From positions 1 to 64,000 of the forward strand of contig CAYYWP010000002.1 in NCBI GenBank assembly GCA_964475125.1: 64,000 nucleotides of DNA. Reading direction: 5' to 3'. Below the pieces are notes generated by a model that made no database searches, was not told where the DNA came from, and saw only the letters and a list, made by a program, of their open reading frames with translations. The position numbers and the translations under genes are program-made. This DNA comes from CAYYWP01 sp964475125 (GTDB taxonomy: Bacteria; Desulfobacterota; Binatia; HRBIN30; CADEER01). Shown here one piece after another: positions 35,684 to 43,758 of this stretch (position 1 is the stretch's first letter; each line of letters starts with the position of its first letter).

Positions 35684-37138
35684 TCATCTACCTTTCTCTT
35701 CTCCCCAGCTGTCTCCCATCTGGCGGTCGTTCCACATGTGGAGGTTGTAGAACTCCGGGCGCCGCCGGGTCCATTCTGCGACGAAGGCGCGCCACTCGGG
35801 ATACTCGGCCGCCGGGATCGCCGGATCGAGGGCATCGAGTAGTGGCCGGGACTGCGCCCACTCGAAGTACTGCCGTGTCGAGCTCACCGCCAGGGCGAGG
35901 ATACCCAGGGCAACGATGACCACGAGCGGCGGAGCGATGCGCTCGCACGCCGTCCACACGGCGTGCACGGTGAGGCCGATGAACAGATAGAGCACGGGGA
36001 CGAAGATGATGCCTCGCGCGCCGTTCAGACTGCCGATCGTCAAGGCCTGTGTCAGGACGAACGGGATGAGCAGCAGGATCCACCACTGCCACGTTTGGGC
36101 GCGCCGGAACAGACCGAGAATCAAGCCAACCGCCAAGGCGATCGCGATGGGGCGGGACAAGGCGCCGGTCTTGATGCGCAGGTAGCGGTTCGACGGCTCG
36201 CGCCCGACCGACATGCGAGGCGCGAAGAGCTGATACGTCTTGCGCCCGAAGGCGGCGAGCACGAGGCCGATCTGGTCCGGGATCGAACGCGCCGCGTTCT
36301 GCCCGCCGAGCAGGTACACGACGCGCGTGCGCTTCTGAAATCCATCCCAGTCGGCGACCACCGACGGGACCTGCGGCGCGAAGAGCGCACTCGTCACCAG
36401 CCCGATGACCATCATGCCGGCGAGCAGACGGCGCCGCGGTACCGCCGGTCGCCACAGGGCAGCACAACCGATGAGCAGCATCGCCGGCAGGATCGTCCGT
36501 CCGGCGAACGGGCCGTACAGCCCGAGCGCACACCACACGCCAGTGCAGGCGAACGAACGCCAGGCGCCGGTTCGAATCGCCCGCTCCATGCACAGCGCCG
36601 CGGCGAGGAGAAAGACGCAGGCGTAGATATTCTCCCATCCGGTGCGGGAGAAATGCAGGTACCACGTTTCGGTGGCGAGCAGGGCGGCCGCCAACAACGC
36701 CGCGGGCGGCGCCACCGCCCGGCGCAAGAGCAGGAAGAAGAGCGCCAGGGCCGCGACGCTGAAGAGCGCCGCCGGCAGCCGTAATGCGACGAGCGACTCG
36801 CTGCCGCGCACGAACAGGGTGAGCAGATACACGCTCGCAGCCGGTTGGGGCTTCCAGTCGAGACCGAAGAAACCCGGGCCGCGTCCGTTGAGGATCTGGT
36901 AGGCGTTGACGAGATTGTCGCACTCGTCGTGGATCACGATCGGCGGGACGCGATCGAGAGCGTACAAGCGCACGGCCAGTGCGGCGCCCATTACCGCCAC
37001 CAAGCCGATCCATTCCCAGCCCTGCACGGGCGTTGGGGCTCGCGCGGTCTCCGCGCCACCGGCGCCTCGGGCGGCATCGAAGGGAGGCCGTCCCCATCGA
37101 CAGCGCCGCGGAGGCGTCGGATCAGGTGGGTTCGTCAT
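35684..37138 (-). CDS. GT39-like membrane glycosyltransferase
   Basis: 484 residues from the ATG at 37138; a GTG nine bases upstream is the other choice. About ten to twelve hydrophobic helices and a DE motif in the first extracytoplasmic loop (VIHDECDN, near residue 75) fit the ArnT/PMT/GT39 class, which transfers a sugar from a polyprenyl-phosphate carrier to an acceptor outside the membrane. Other family-like features: WYLHFSRTGWENIYACVF and RTRVVYLLGG before a long loop, and a short C-terminal soluble tail (EWTRRRPEFYNLHMWNDRQMG). It is monocistronic. The start codon overlaps a relic of an LLM gene, so its original upstream region seems to be replaced. Confidence 0.75.
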   Translation of the reverse strand: MTNPPDPTPPRRCRWGRPPFDAARGAGGAETARAPTPVQGWEWIGLVAVMGAALAVRLYALDRVPPIVIHDECDNLVNAYQILNGRGPGFFGLDWKPQPAASVYLLTLFVRGSESLVALRLPAALFSVAALALFFLLLRRAVAPPAALLAAALLATETWYLHFSRTGWENIYACVFLLAAALCMERAIRTGAWRSFACTGVWCALGLYGPFAGRTILPAMLLIGCAALWRPAVPRRRLLAGMMVIGLVTSALFAPQVPSVVADWDGFQKRTRVVYLLGGQNAARSIPDQIGLVLAAFGRKTYQLFAPRMSVGREPSNRYLRIKTGALSRPIAIALAVGLILGLFRRAQTWQWWILLLIPFVLTQALTIGSLNGARGIIFVPVLYLFIGLTVHAVWTACERIAPPLVVIVALGILALAVSSTRQYFEWAQSRPLLDALDPAIPAAEYPEWRAFVAEWTRRRPEFYNLHMWNDRQMGDSWGEEKGR

Positions 37139-37251
37139 GATTGACACGCATTATCGGCTGGCGAGACGTGGTCCCGTATTTGACCTCATGCGCGCACCAG
37201 ACGAAGCGGCTGCCTATCGGCACGCTGGTGACCAATCCGGTCACGCGCCAC
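37135..37251 (+). pseudogene. Relic of an LLM oxidoreductase gene
   Basis: About 117 bases nearly identical to 45886-46001 inside the LLM gene at 45795: MIDTH, then after one extra T the frame continues as IGWRDVVPYLTSCAHQTKR and IGTLVTNPVTRH. In the intact gene the same stretch reads WREVVPYLTLCAHQTKR. It is cut at both ends and frameshifted, so it cannot work. It shows that a second LLM gene, or a copy of the present one, was once here. Confidence 0.75.
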
Positions 37252-37259
37252 CTGAGTCC

Positions 37260-37799
37260 CTACTCGTTGCGGAACTCGAGCGCCTCGGGCCCGGGAATCA
37301 CCCCGGCGGCGACCAGTCCCGCCACCACGCGCCGGCGCAGCGCGATTACCTGCTCGAGCTTGTGCCGGCGCAGGGCGCCGACCTCGGCCGCGGTGTAGGG
37401 CGCGAAGTCCAACGGGAGCTGCGCCTTCCCGTAGGTCTGCAGCAGCCAGTTGAGCAGCCGCGCCAGCTGCTCGTCGCTCAGGTGCGCCTGCGCGACATTG
37501 GGCACCTGCACCAGGTAGGCGCGGCCCTCGGCGGTGTGTGCGAAGTAGCCGACGCGATCCTTGAGGATGGGGATCTCGTGCGCCGAATAGCCGAGGTGGC
37601 CGTGGCACCCCTGGCAGTGGCGCGCATAGTCCTCGACCGCGCCCTGGATGCGCGGCACGGGAGCGCCGCTGCGCTCGATCGGCAGGTCGGGAACGGGCGC
37701 GGCGGCATCACCCGCCTGCGCCGCAACGGCACCGGCGTAACCGAGCAGGGCCGCGGCCAGGCGCACCACCCGCGCACACGCGGCGCCCGCCCGCCGCAC
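37260..37799 (-). CDS. Secreted monohaem cytochrome c of the amine dehydrogenase unit
   Basis: 179 residues from a GTG at 37799; GAGGAGG sits about 8 bases upstream and overlaps the stop of the preceding gene. Signal peptide residues 1-27 (LAAALLGYAGAVAAQA). One haem site, CQGCH, near residue 62, is followed by GHLGYSAHEIPILKDRVGYFAH. No obvious Met axial ligand is visible; the distal ligand cannot be named. It is the last gene of the mauBEDA unit, 13 bases after mauA, so it probably accepts electrons from the quinoprotein in the periplasm, in place of amicyanin. A small c-type cytochrome is also known in aromatic amine dehydrogenase clusters. Confidence 0.8.
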   Translation of the reverse strand: MRRAGAACARVVRLAAALLGYAGAVAAQAGDAAAPVPDLPIERSGAPVPRIQGAVEDYARHCQGCHGHLGYSAHEIPILKDRVGYFAHTAEGRAYLVQVPNVAQAHLSDEQLARLLNWLLQTYGKAQLPLDFAPYTAAEVGALRRHKLEQVIALRRRVVAGLVAAGVIPGPEALEFRNE

Positions 37800-37812
37800 C
37801 CGCCAACCCTCC

Positions 37813-38364
37813 TCAGACCTCGCCGATCAGCGCGCCGGATGAGCAGTGGTACACCATGCTCGGGGCGCCCAAGCACCAGATGATGTCGTTGTTGAGCTGC
37901 GGCCGGTAGGTCGGCATCTCGCCGGCGGTGCCGAGGCAGAAGCAGCGGCCGCACGAATCCTTGCCGCAGCAGTCGCGATAGGCGAGCAGGTAGAGCTTGC
38001 CGTCGTCCGGGTTGAGACAGCTGCCGATCCAGGAGGTCGGCGAGGGCACCGAGCCCGGCGGGCAGGTGGCCGGACCGCCGCCGCAGCAGGAGCACAAGTA
38101 GCCATCGGCGGCGCAGTAGCGCCAGTAGTTGCACGCTCGCGGGTCGGTGGTCTGCGCCTTGACCGCCGCGGCCCACTCGCGCGCGGCCTGGGCCCCGCTG
38201 GGCTCCGCCGCATGCGCCTTGCGGCTGACCGGCAGCACCGGCAGCACGGCCGCGCCGGCCAGCGTGGCCCCGAGTACGGACAGGAAGTTGCGCCGCGACA
38301 CGCGCTGCGCGGCGCGCCGGCTCACCCGTTCGAACACCTTGTCCAGCAACTCCAGCTGCACCAT
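37813..38364 (-). CDS. mauA: Amine dehydrogenase light (beta) chain, TTQ precursor
   Basis: 183 residues. The N-terminus has SRRNFLSVLG plus a hydrophobic stretch, a Tat-like export signal as in known light chains. The mature part is Cys-rich with CNYWRYCAADGYLCSCCGGGPATCPPGS, SPTSWIGSC (first TTQ Trp), YLLAYRDCCG, CGRCFC and NNDIIWCLG (second TTQ Trp), then YHCSSG. Both Trp that are cross-linked into tryptophan tryptophylquinone and the disulfide Cys are present. The product oxidises primary amines to aldehyde and ammonia in the periplasm. Methylamine and aromatic amine dehydrogenases share these motifs; I cannot tell which it is. GGGAGGA precedes the ATG by 4 bases. Confidence 0.9.
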   Translation of the reverse strand: MVQLELLDKVFERVSRRAAQRVSRRNFLSVLGATLAGAAVLPVLPVSRKAHAAEPSGAQAAREWAAAVKAQTTDPRACNYWRYCAADGYLCSCCGGGPATCPPGSVPSPTSWIGSCLNPDDGKLYLLAYRDCCGKDSCGRCFCLGTAGEMPTYRPQLNNDIIWCLGAPSMVYHCSSGALIGEV

Positions 38365-38401
38365 CGTGTCCTCCCGACACCCAGGACGCGGCGCGGCGGC
38401 C

Positions 38402-39040
38402 TCACACCGCAGCCTTGTCGGCCGGCGCGCTCTCCTGCGGCCCGCCGTGCCGGCGCGCGCGCAGGTACGCCTGAATACTGCCGTAACCCGTTTCCTTGGC
38501 GATCGCCAAGCTCTCCAGATGCTCGCGGCTGTTCACCAGCCCTTTGGCGCGGATCACGCCATCCTCGTCGATCAGGACCGCATAGGGCAGCTTGCCGACA
38601 CGGAAGGCCATGCCCACCTGCGGCGAGTTGACGTAGGCCATGCCCTGCAAGCCATGTTGGGCGATCATCGCGCGCTGCTCGGCCAGGTCGCCATCGCCGA
38701 CCAGCACCACGTCCAGCCGCTCGCCCTGGGCGAAGGAGCGGGCGATCGGCAGCAGCTTCTTGCACACCGGACAGGTCGGCGCCACGAACAGCAACAGGCG
38801 GCTGCGCCCGCTCTCGTTCGGCCCGCCCAGCCGCAGCGCCCGCGCGTCGATCGTGCTGATGCGCAGATCGGGCGCCATCTCGCCGACCTCGGGGCCGTGA
38901 TCGGTGGTCAGCGCCCCCATCGGCGCCACGCGCTCGTGCAGAATGCCGACCTGCCGCACCATGCCGAACAGGATGGCGGCCAGCGCGACCACCACGACCC
39001 ACAGCACGAGGTTGGAGACCACCAGGGCTTCGTAAGACAT
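38402..39040 (-). CDS. mauD: MauD-like thioredoxin-fold maturation protein
   Basis: 212 residues from the ATG at 39040, whose A is shared with the mauE stop. One N-terminal membrane helix (LVLWVVVVALAAILFG) is followed by a periplasmic thioredoxin-like domain with the redox site APTCPVCKKLLP near residue 95 and the family PYAVLIDEDGVIRAKGLVNSREHLESL. MauD is needed to form the disulfides of the Cys-rich light chain. The frame is open for more than 100 codons upstream, but that part overlaps mauE and is not real. Confidence 0.9.
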   Translation of the reverse strand: MSYEALVVSNLVLWVVVVALAAILFGMVRQVGILHERVAPMGALTTDHGPEVGEMAPDLRISTIDARALRLGGPNESGRSRLLLFVAPTCPVCKKLLPIARSFAQGERLDVVLVGDGDLAEQRAMIAQHGLQGMAYVNSPQVGMAFRVGKLPYAVLIDEDGVIRAKGLVNSREHLESLAIAKETGYGSIQAYLRARRHGGPQESAPADKAAV

Positions 39041-39630
39041 CACGGCGTGTTCCAGTCGCGCACGAGCTGGGCCTGCGCGGATTGGCCGGGGCGCATCGCG
39101 GCCAGCTCTTCCAGGGTCGGCGGCGGCCTGCGTGTCACATAGCCGGTGGCCAGATAGACAAAGAACAGGCTGACCGCGCCCGCGGCGATCGTCACCCAGT
39201 CGGTGCCTGCGAGCGCGCGCGTCCCCGCCGGCAGCGTGCAGAGGAGCGCCAGCGCCATGAGCAGCGCATTGCGCAACACCAGCCACCAGGACAGCGTCTG
39301 CTTGAGCGCAGAAGCGAAGCAGCCGCAGTCGATATCGGACCGCCCGCGCGCGAGGTTGATGCCGATGGCGGCCGCGAACGCCGCCAGCAGCAGCAGCAGG
39401 CACGCCCCAGCGGGCGTGCGCAGCGGACCCGCCAACACCGCCAACGCGAGCGCCAGCTCCAGCGGCGGCAGCGCCCAGCTCGCCGGCGCGACCAGGGCAG
39501 CTGGCAGCAGGCGGAAGTTGCGCACCACGCCAGGCAGCTCGGTCCAGGCCGCCATCTTGGTCACGGCCGCGCCGGCGAAGACCAGAAACAGCGCCAGCGC
39601 CGCGGTGTGCTGCAGGGCGGGGTCGATCAT
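39040..39630 (-). CDS. mauE: MauE-like membrane maturation protein
   Basis: 196 residues with four to five membrane helices (LALFLVFAGAAVTKMAAW; PASWALPPLELALALAVLAG; ACLLLLLAAFAAAIGI; VTIAAGAVSLFFVYLA). It has the redox segment SDIDCGCF near residue 110, the typical MauE/DoxX-like site that passes electrons through the membrane to MauD for disulfide formation. The start is the ATG at 39630 (MIDPALQHT), 37 bases after mauB. The short C-terminal cytoplasmic end has PPPTLEELAAM. Confidence 0.88.
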   Translation of the reverse strand: MIDPALQHTAALALFLVFAGAAVTKMAAWTELPGVVRNFRLLPAALVAPASWALPPLELALALAVLAGPLRTPAGACLLLLLAAFAAAIGINLARGRSDIDCGCFASALKQTLSWWLVLRNALLMALALLCTLPAGTRALAGTDWVTIAAGAVSLFFVYLATGYVTRRPPPTLEELAAMRPGQSAQAQLVRDWNTP

Positions 39631-39667
39631 GCTCGCGTCCGCGCGTAGAGACAGGAGCGCCGGCAGC

Positions 39668-40849
39668 TCACATGCCGTCCACGTAGAGCAGGTAGGGCGA
39701 GATGCCCAGCGGCTCGATCGCACCCCGGGCTTTGCCCGTCTTCACGTCGTACACCACCAGGCTGGGCTTCTCGGTGAGCGTATAGAGCTGGGTCGCCTCG
39801 AGGTCCGGGCTCACCGCCAGCGACACCGCGTGATCCTTGAGCGTAATGCGGCTCACCCGTTTCTTCGCCGCGACGTCGAACACCCACACCTCATCGCCAG
39901 CCTGTTTGTGCGTCCAGCGCGCGCCCTCGTGCATCAGCACGAACAGCCGCTGGCCGGCGGAGTGGAACCCCGACATCTGCCAGCCGCCTGGCCGCCAGTG
40001 CTCGGCCTTGTCCTCGGCGGTGAGCAAGGACCACTGGGGCAGCATCTTCGCTTTCTCCTGCGACAGATCCACCGGGTAGACGTTGCCCTCGTAGCTGATG
40101 AAGTAGACGGTTTGGCGTTGCTTGTCGAAGGCCGAATGCTCGAAGACCGGATCGTTCTCGGCGTCGAAGAACGGGCCGTCGCGCACCACCGCGGCCTTGA
40201 GGGTGGCGTCGAAGCTCACCGTGGCCAGCGTGCCGTCCGAGCATACCGAGGAGAAGCGGTTGCCCGCGGAGGGGAAGATCAGGCCGCAGCCGGGGATCTC
40301 GATCTCGCCCTTGTAGCGCTTCTCCTTCGCGTCGATCACGCTCACCGTGGTCGCCGGCGCCAGGTTGTAGGACAGCAGGTAGCGCCCGTCGGGCGTGATG
40401 TCGGCGTTCGGCTTCTTGGTTCCGACCAGGAAGCGGCCCTTGGGCATGGTCACTTCCGCGGTGATATTCAGCGTCTGTGGATCGAAGAACGTGACCAGAT
40501 CGGTGCGATCGCCGCGATAGCCCTTCGACCAGTAGGTGTCGAACGTGAACAGCTGGGAGTGATCGGGGGCGAGCGCGAAATTGGCACAGTAGCCGGCGTT
40601 CATCATGCCCACAACGTCGATCGTGTCGGCGTCGACCACCCAGACCTTGCTCGACACCAGATACGGCAACACCGGTTCGAGCACGTAGACGCGGTGCGGC
40701 CCGGCCGGCGGGAGCTTGGCGACCTGATGGACTTCGGCGCCCTGCAGCTTGGCGGTATCGGGCAGGTCGTCCTTGGCGACGCAGCGCGACAGCGGAAGCG
40801 ATGCGGCCAGTGCCGCGGACAGCGCCGCGCAGAGCGATGCGACCTTCAT
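39668..40849 (-). CDS. mauB: Amine dehydrogenase heavy (alpha) chain
   Basis: 393 residues. A signal peptide (MKVASLCAALSAALAASLPL) is followed by a seven-bladed beta-propeller: RVYVLEPVLPYLVSSKVWVVDADT, FTFDTYWSKGYRGDRTDLVTFFDPQTL, NADITPDGRYLLSYNLAPATTVSVID and others. This is the family of methylamine and aromatic amine dehydrogenase heavy chains. GGGAGGGA lies before the ATG. It is the first gene of the mauB-E-D-A-cytochrome unit; two SDR genes lie upstream in the same direction at a 180-base gap. No MauF and no MauG (di-haem enzyme that finishes TTQ) are in the window. Confidence 0.88.
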   Translation of the reverse strand: MKVASLCAALSAALAASLPLSRCVAKDDLPDTAKLQGAEVHQVAKLPPAGPHRVYVLEPVLPYLVSSKVWVVDADTIDVVGMMNAGYCANFALAPDHSQLFTFDTYWSKGYRGDRTDLVTFFDPQTLNITAEVTMPKGRFLVGTKKPNADITPDGRYLLSYNLAPATTVSVIDAKEKRYKGEIEIPGCGLIFPSAGNRFSSVCSDGTLATVSFDATLKAAVVRDGPFFDAENDPVFEHSAFDKQRQTVYFISYEGNVYPVDLSQEKAKMLPQWSLLTAEDKAEHWRPGGWQMSGFHSAGQRLFVLMHEGARWTHKQAGDEVWVFDVAAKKRVSRITLKDHAVSLAVSPDLEATQLYTLTEKPSLVVYDVKTGKARGAIEPLGISPYLLYVDGM

Positions 40850-41029
40850 GGCGTCCCTCCCGGGAGGCGTCCGACTGCGGCCGGACTCAACCGGCGGGCG
40901 GAATACTCGGGGCCGCTGTCGCGATTGTCAACTGCCAGGCGCCGCGGTCGAAGCCCCGGACACCAGCAGCTCCGCCCCACCGGCCGGTTTGCCGCCTCAT
41001 CGCCGCGCGGTTGGGACGACGGTCAGCGA

Positions 41030-41800
41030 TCAATGGCCGGCGCTGAGTCCGCCGTCGACGGCCAGTATCGCGCCCGTCGTGTAGCTCGCGAAGGGTGCCG
41101 CCAGGTACAGCACGGCACCCGCGCACTCGTCCACGGTGCCGATGCGTCCCATGGGAACGCTGTCGCTCACGTGGTCGATCAGGGCGGCGCCGCCGATCGC
41201 CTCGCCGTCCCCGCGTAGCATTGGCGTGTCGATCCAGCCCGGACAGAGGGCGTTGACGCGGACGCCCTCCTTCGCCAGCGCCAGGGAAAGCATACGGGTC
41301 ATGTGGACGACGCCCCCCTCGGTTGCCGCCTGCACGGCGGCGCCCGGCCGCAGCCCGATGACGCCGGCGACGGAGGCGACGTTGATCACCACGCCCTTGC
41401 TCGCCTTCAGCGCCGGCAGGCAGCGCTGCGTGGTGAAGAACACGGCCTTGAGGTTCAGGTCAGTCATCTGCTGCCAGTACTCGTCGCTGACCTGGTCGAG
41501 CGGCGCGTCGGCGCCGCGGTCGACATTGTTCACCAGGATATCCAGGCCGCCCATCGCCGCGAGCGCAGCGGCCACGACTTCCTGGCGCTGAGGGGCGGAT
41601 GCCACGTCCCCAGGCGCGGCGATCAGGCGCTGGCCGCCGCCGAGTCGCGCGATCGCCGCGCGCACGCCCTCGGCGCTGCGCCCGTTGACCGCCACGCTCG
41701 CGCCGAGGGCGTGGAACGCCTCCGCGGCGCTCAGGCCGATGCCCGTCGTCCCGCAGGTGACCAGCACCCGCTTGGCGGTGAAATCCAATTGGAACTTCAT
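41030..41800 (-). CDS. Degenerate SDR family protein
   Basis: 256 residues with the SDR Rossmann fold, but the family signatures are altered: TCGTTGIG for TGxxxGIG (Gly to Cys), NNVDRG for NNAG, and, in the active-site helix, AVQAATEGG where YxxxK should be, so the catalytic Tyr and Lys appear as Gln and Glu. The Ser strand (NVASVAG) is kept, as is the C-terminal GWIDTPMLRG. It is 54 bases after the intact SDR at 41855-42643, of which it looks like a diverged copy. It may be a pseudoenzyme or have changed chemistry. It could be co-transcribed with mauB. Confidence 0.8.
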   Translation of the reverse strand: MKFQLDFTAKRVLVTCGTTGIGLSAAEAFHALGASVAVNGRSAEGVRAAIARLGGGQRLIAAPGDVASAPQRQEVVAAALAAMGGLDILVNNVDRGADAPLDQVSDEYWQQMTDLNLKAVFFTTQRCLPALKASKGVVINVASVAGVIGLRPGAAVQAATEGGVVHMTRMLSLALAKEGVRVNALCPGWIDTPMLRGDGEAIGGAALIDHVSDSVPMGRIGTVDECAGAVLYLAAPFASYTTGAILAVDGGLSAGH

Positions 41801-41854
41801 GCGTGCACCGTCTCCCGTGCGCCCGGACTGTTCACTGTGAACCGCGCGGGTGGG

Positions 41855-42643
41855 TTACTGAGGCGGAGCGGCGATGTTGGAGCCGCCCCAGCTCGAGTTG
41901 GCGAGGCAGCCGCCGTCGTTGACGAGAACCGAGCCGGTCACGTAGCTCGCGTCCTCCGATGCGGCATACACGATCGCCGATGCCCCCTCGCCGAGCGTGC
42001 CGATGCGGGCCATCGGCACCGAGCGCCTGACGAAGTCGTAAATCTGGCCGCCCGTGGCCGCATTCTCAGCCTGTATCAGCGGCGTGTCGATGTAGCCCGG
42101 ACACACCGCGTTGATGCGGATGCCATCGCCGACGAGCTCGAGCGCCAGCGCTTTCGTCATGCTCACCAGCGCGCCCTTGCTGATGGCGTACACGAAGCTG
42201 TCCGTCGGCCCGGCGCAGAGCCCGGCCACCGACGACACCATGACGACGTTGCCCTTCGAACGCCGCAGCGCCGGCAGCGCGAACTTGGTGCAAAACATCG
42301 GCGCGCGCAGGTTGACGGTCATGATGTCATCCCAGTGCTCCTCGGTGACATCCATGACGAAGGCGAGCGGGTTGACGCCGGCGTTGTTCACCAGCACGTC
42401 GAGACCGCCGAGGCCCTGGATGGCGGCGTCGACGACCGACCAGCACCCGGCGACCGTGCCGAGGTCGCCAGTTGCCGCCACGAGGCGCTGGCCGCCCATG
42501 TCGCGGATCGCCTGATCCACTCCGCTCGCCTTGCGACCGTTGATGGCGACGCTCGCACCCGCTGCGAGGAACATCTCCGCGGCCGCACGTCCGATGCCCA
42601 TCGTGCTGCCGGTGACCAGAACCTTCTTGCCGGTGAAATCCAT
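41855..42643 (-). CDS. SDR family NAD(P)-dependent oxidoreductase
   Basis: 262 residues with complete classical SDR motifs: VTGSTMGIGRAA (cofactor loop), NNAGVNP, MVSSVAG and YAISK (catalytic Ser, Tyr, Lys), then NAVCPGYIDTP. GGGGGAG lies 6 bases before the ATG at 42643. The 20-residue end (CLANSSWGGSNIAAPPQ) is longer than usual. Substrate not predictable; it heads the minus-strand series that contains the amine dehydrogenase genes, so an aldehyde or alcohol from amine oxidation is possible but unproven. Confidence 0.9.
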   Translation of the reverse strand: MDFTGKKVLVTGSTMGIGRAAAEMFLAAGASVAINGRKASGVDQAIRDMGGQRLVAATGDLGTVAGCWSVVDAAIQGLGGLDVLVNNAGVNPLAFVMDVTEEHWDDIMTVNLRAPMFCTKFALPALRRSKGNVVMVSSVAGLCAGPTDSFVYAISKGALVSMTKALALELVGDGIRINAVCPGYIDTPLIQAENAATGGQIYDFVRRSVPMARIGTLGEGASAIVYAASEDASYVTGSVLVNDGGCLANSSWGGSNIAAPPQ

Positions 42644-42714
42644 CGCACGCTCCCCCGTGCCTAGACGCCGACCGCTGCCGAAAATCGCCCGACCGCCGGA
42701 ACGCTAGCCTTGCT

Positions 42715-43064
42715 TGATCTGAACAAAAAACCTCAACGCAGAGCCTCAGAGTACAAAGAGGAAACAGAGGCAGCGTGCATGAGTTCGAGCGCTAGTGTCC
42801 TGTATCCGAAATTCGCTGCCTATCTCGGCGGCCCTCAGCGCCCCTGGCGGCGTTGGCCTCCTCGGAATATAGCCAGATATTCCTGCGTCGGCCGCCTTGC
42901 CAAGGCCGCCGATGCCTCGCCGATATATGCAACGAATTTCGGATACAGGACACTAGCTGATCGTCATCGTCAACTGGGTTTGGGGTTCACTCTCGAGACC
43001 CTCGTGCTCCGCGTTCCTCCGCGGCCTCCGCGCCTCTGCGCTGAGTTTCTTTTTTCCGATCAAG
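42715..43064 (+). repeat. Dispersed repeat family B, copy 2, split by a MITE
   Basis: Starts TGATCTGAACAAAAAACC and ends TTTTTTCCGATCAAG. Parts left and right of the MITE align with copy 1: GAGCGCT meets GATCGTCATCGTCAA across the insertion. The right half is longer than in copy 1 and better matches copy 3 (GGGTTTGGGGTTCACTCT). Confidence 0.75.
42793..42955 (+). mobile_element. 163-bp MITE in a CTAG target
   Basis: Terminal inverted repeats of at least 22 bp: the left end 42794-42815 (AGTGTCCTGTAT...) is an exact inverse of 42933-42954, and similarity runs inward for some 15 more bases. CTAG stands at both outer ends, consistent with insertion at TA within CTAG, as for IS630/mariner-type elements. 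The centre carries GGAATAT and ATATTCC as a small hairpin. There is no transposase. Copies 1 and 3 of repeat family B are natural empty-site references. Confidence 0.75.
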
Positions 43065-43187
43065 CCTAGCACGACCGGCCCCGCTCTCAAGCGCGCGGTT
43101 GTCGATTCCGACCAGTCCCTGTCTTGCTGGCCCGCCGGCCATCCGTCACCATGGCGCCGTCGATTCAACCGAGGGAAGGAGACGTTC

Positions 43188-43628
43188 ATGACCGTGCAGC
43201 CGTCGACCATCGAGGTGGAGGTGGAACGCTGGTACCGGGATGCCTTCGAGAAGCCCATCGTGGGGAAGCAGCAGCCGTTCGTCGACGCGGTCGCAGCGGT
43301 GTACGCGTCGCCGATGCGCTATCTCGAACTCGACGGCGAGATCATGCTCGGCGACGCAGCGGCCGCGAAGGCGTTCATCCAGGGCTTCTCGGACTGGCTG
43401 GACGCGGCGCCGGGTTGGACGGCAAGGGTGGCGCGCATCCAGGTGCGGGCGCTGAACGCCAGCGCCGCGGCGCTGGTGGTGGATTGGCAGCTGCACGACG
43501 CCCAGGGCAAGTCGCTGGCAGGGGGTGACCCGGTGCAGTACTTCTACATGGTGTCGAAGCACGCAGGCGGCTGGAAGGTCGTCGGCGAGGCGACGGTCAT
43601 GGCGGAAACCCGGATCGACTTCGCGTGA
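43188..43628 (+). CDS. NTF2-like (SnoaL-type) protein
   Basis: 146 residues. The cone-shaped alpha+beta pattern is visible: an N-terminal helix (VEVERWYRDAF), FVDAVAAVYASPMRYLELDGEIMLGDAAAAKAFIQGFSDWL, then strands GWTARVARIQVRALNASAAALVVDWQL and VQYFYMVSKHAGGWKVVGEATV. AAGGAG lies 6 bases before the ATG. Family members are small isomerases, hydratases or binding proteins; no catalytic pair can be identified. It is alone between the MITE region and a convergent gene. Confidence 0.75.
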   Translation: MTVQPSTIEVEVERWYRDAFEKPIVGKQQPFVDAVAAVYASPMRYLELDGEIMLGDAAAAKAFIQGFSDWLDAAPGWTARVARIQVRALNASAAALVVDWQLHDAQGKSLAGGDPVQYFYMVSKHAGGWKVVGEATVMAETRIDFA

Positions 43629-43758
43629 GCCGGCGCGCGAGGGTCCGGACGGGGCGACACACGCCGGCCGTCTCGCCATGGGGACCCCGGACTGTCGAGG
43701 CGGTGCGCTCCACCGCCCCAACGAGTCACTACCGAGGCAATTCAAGACCGCTGAGACG

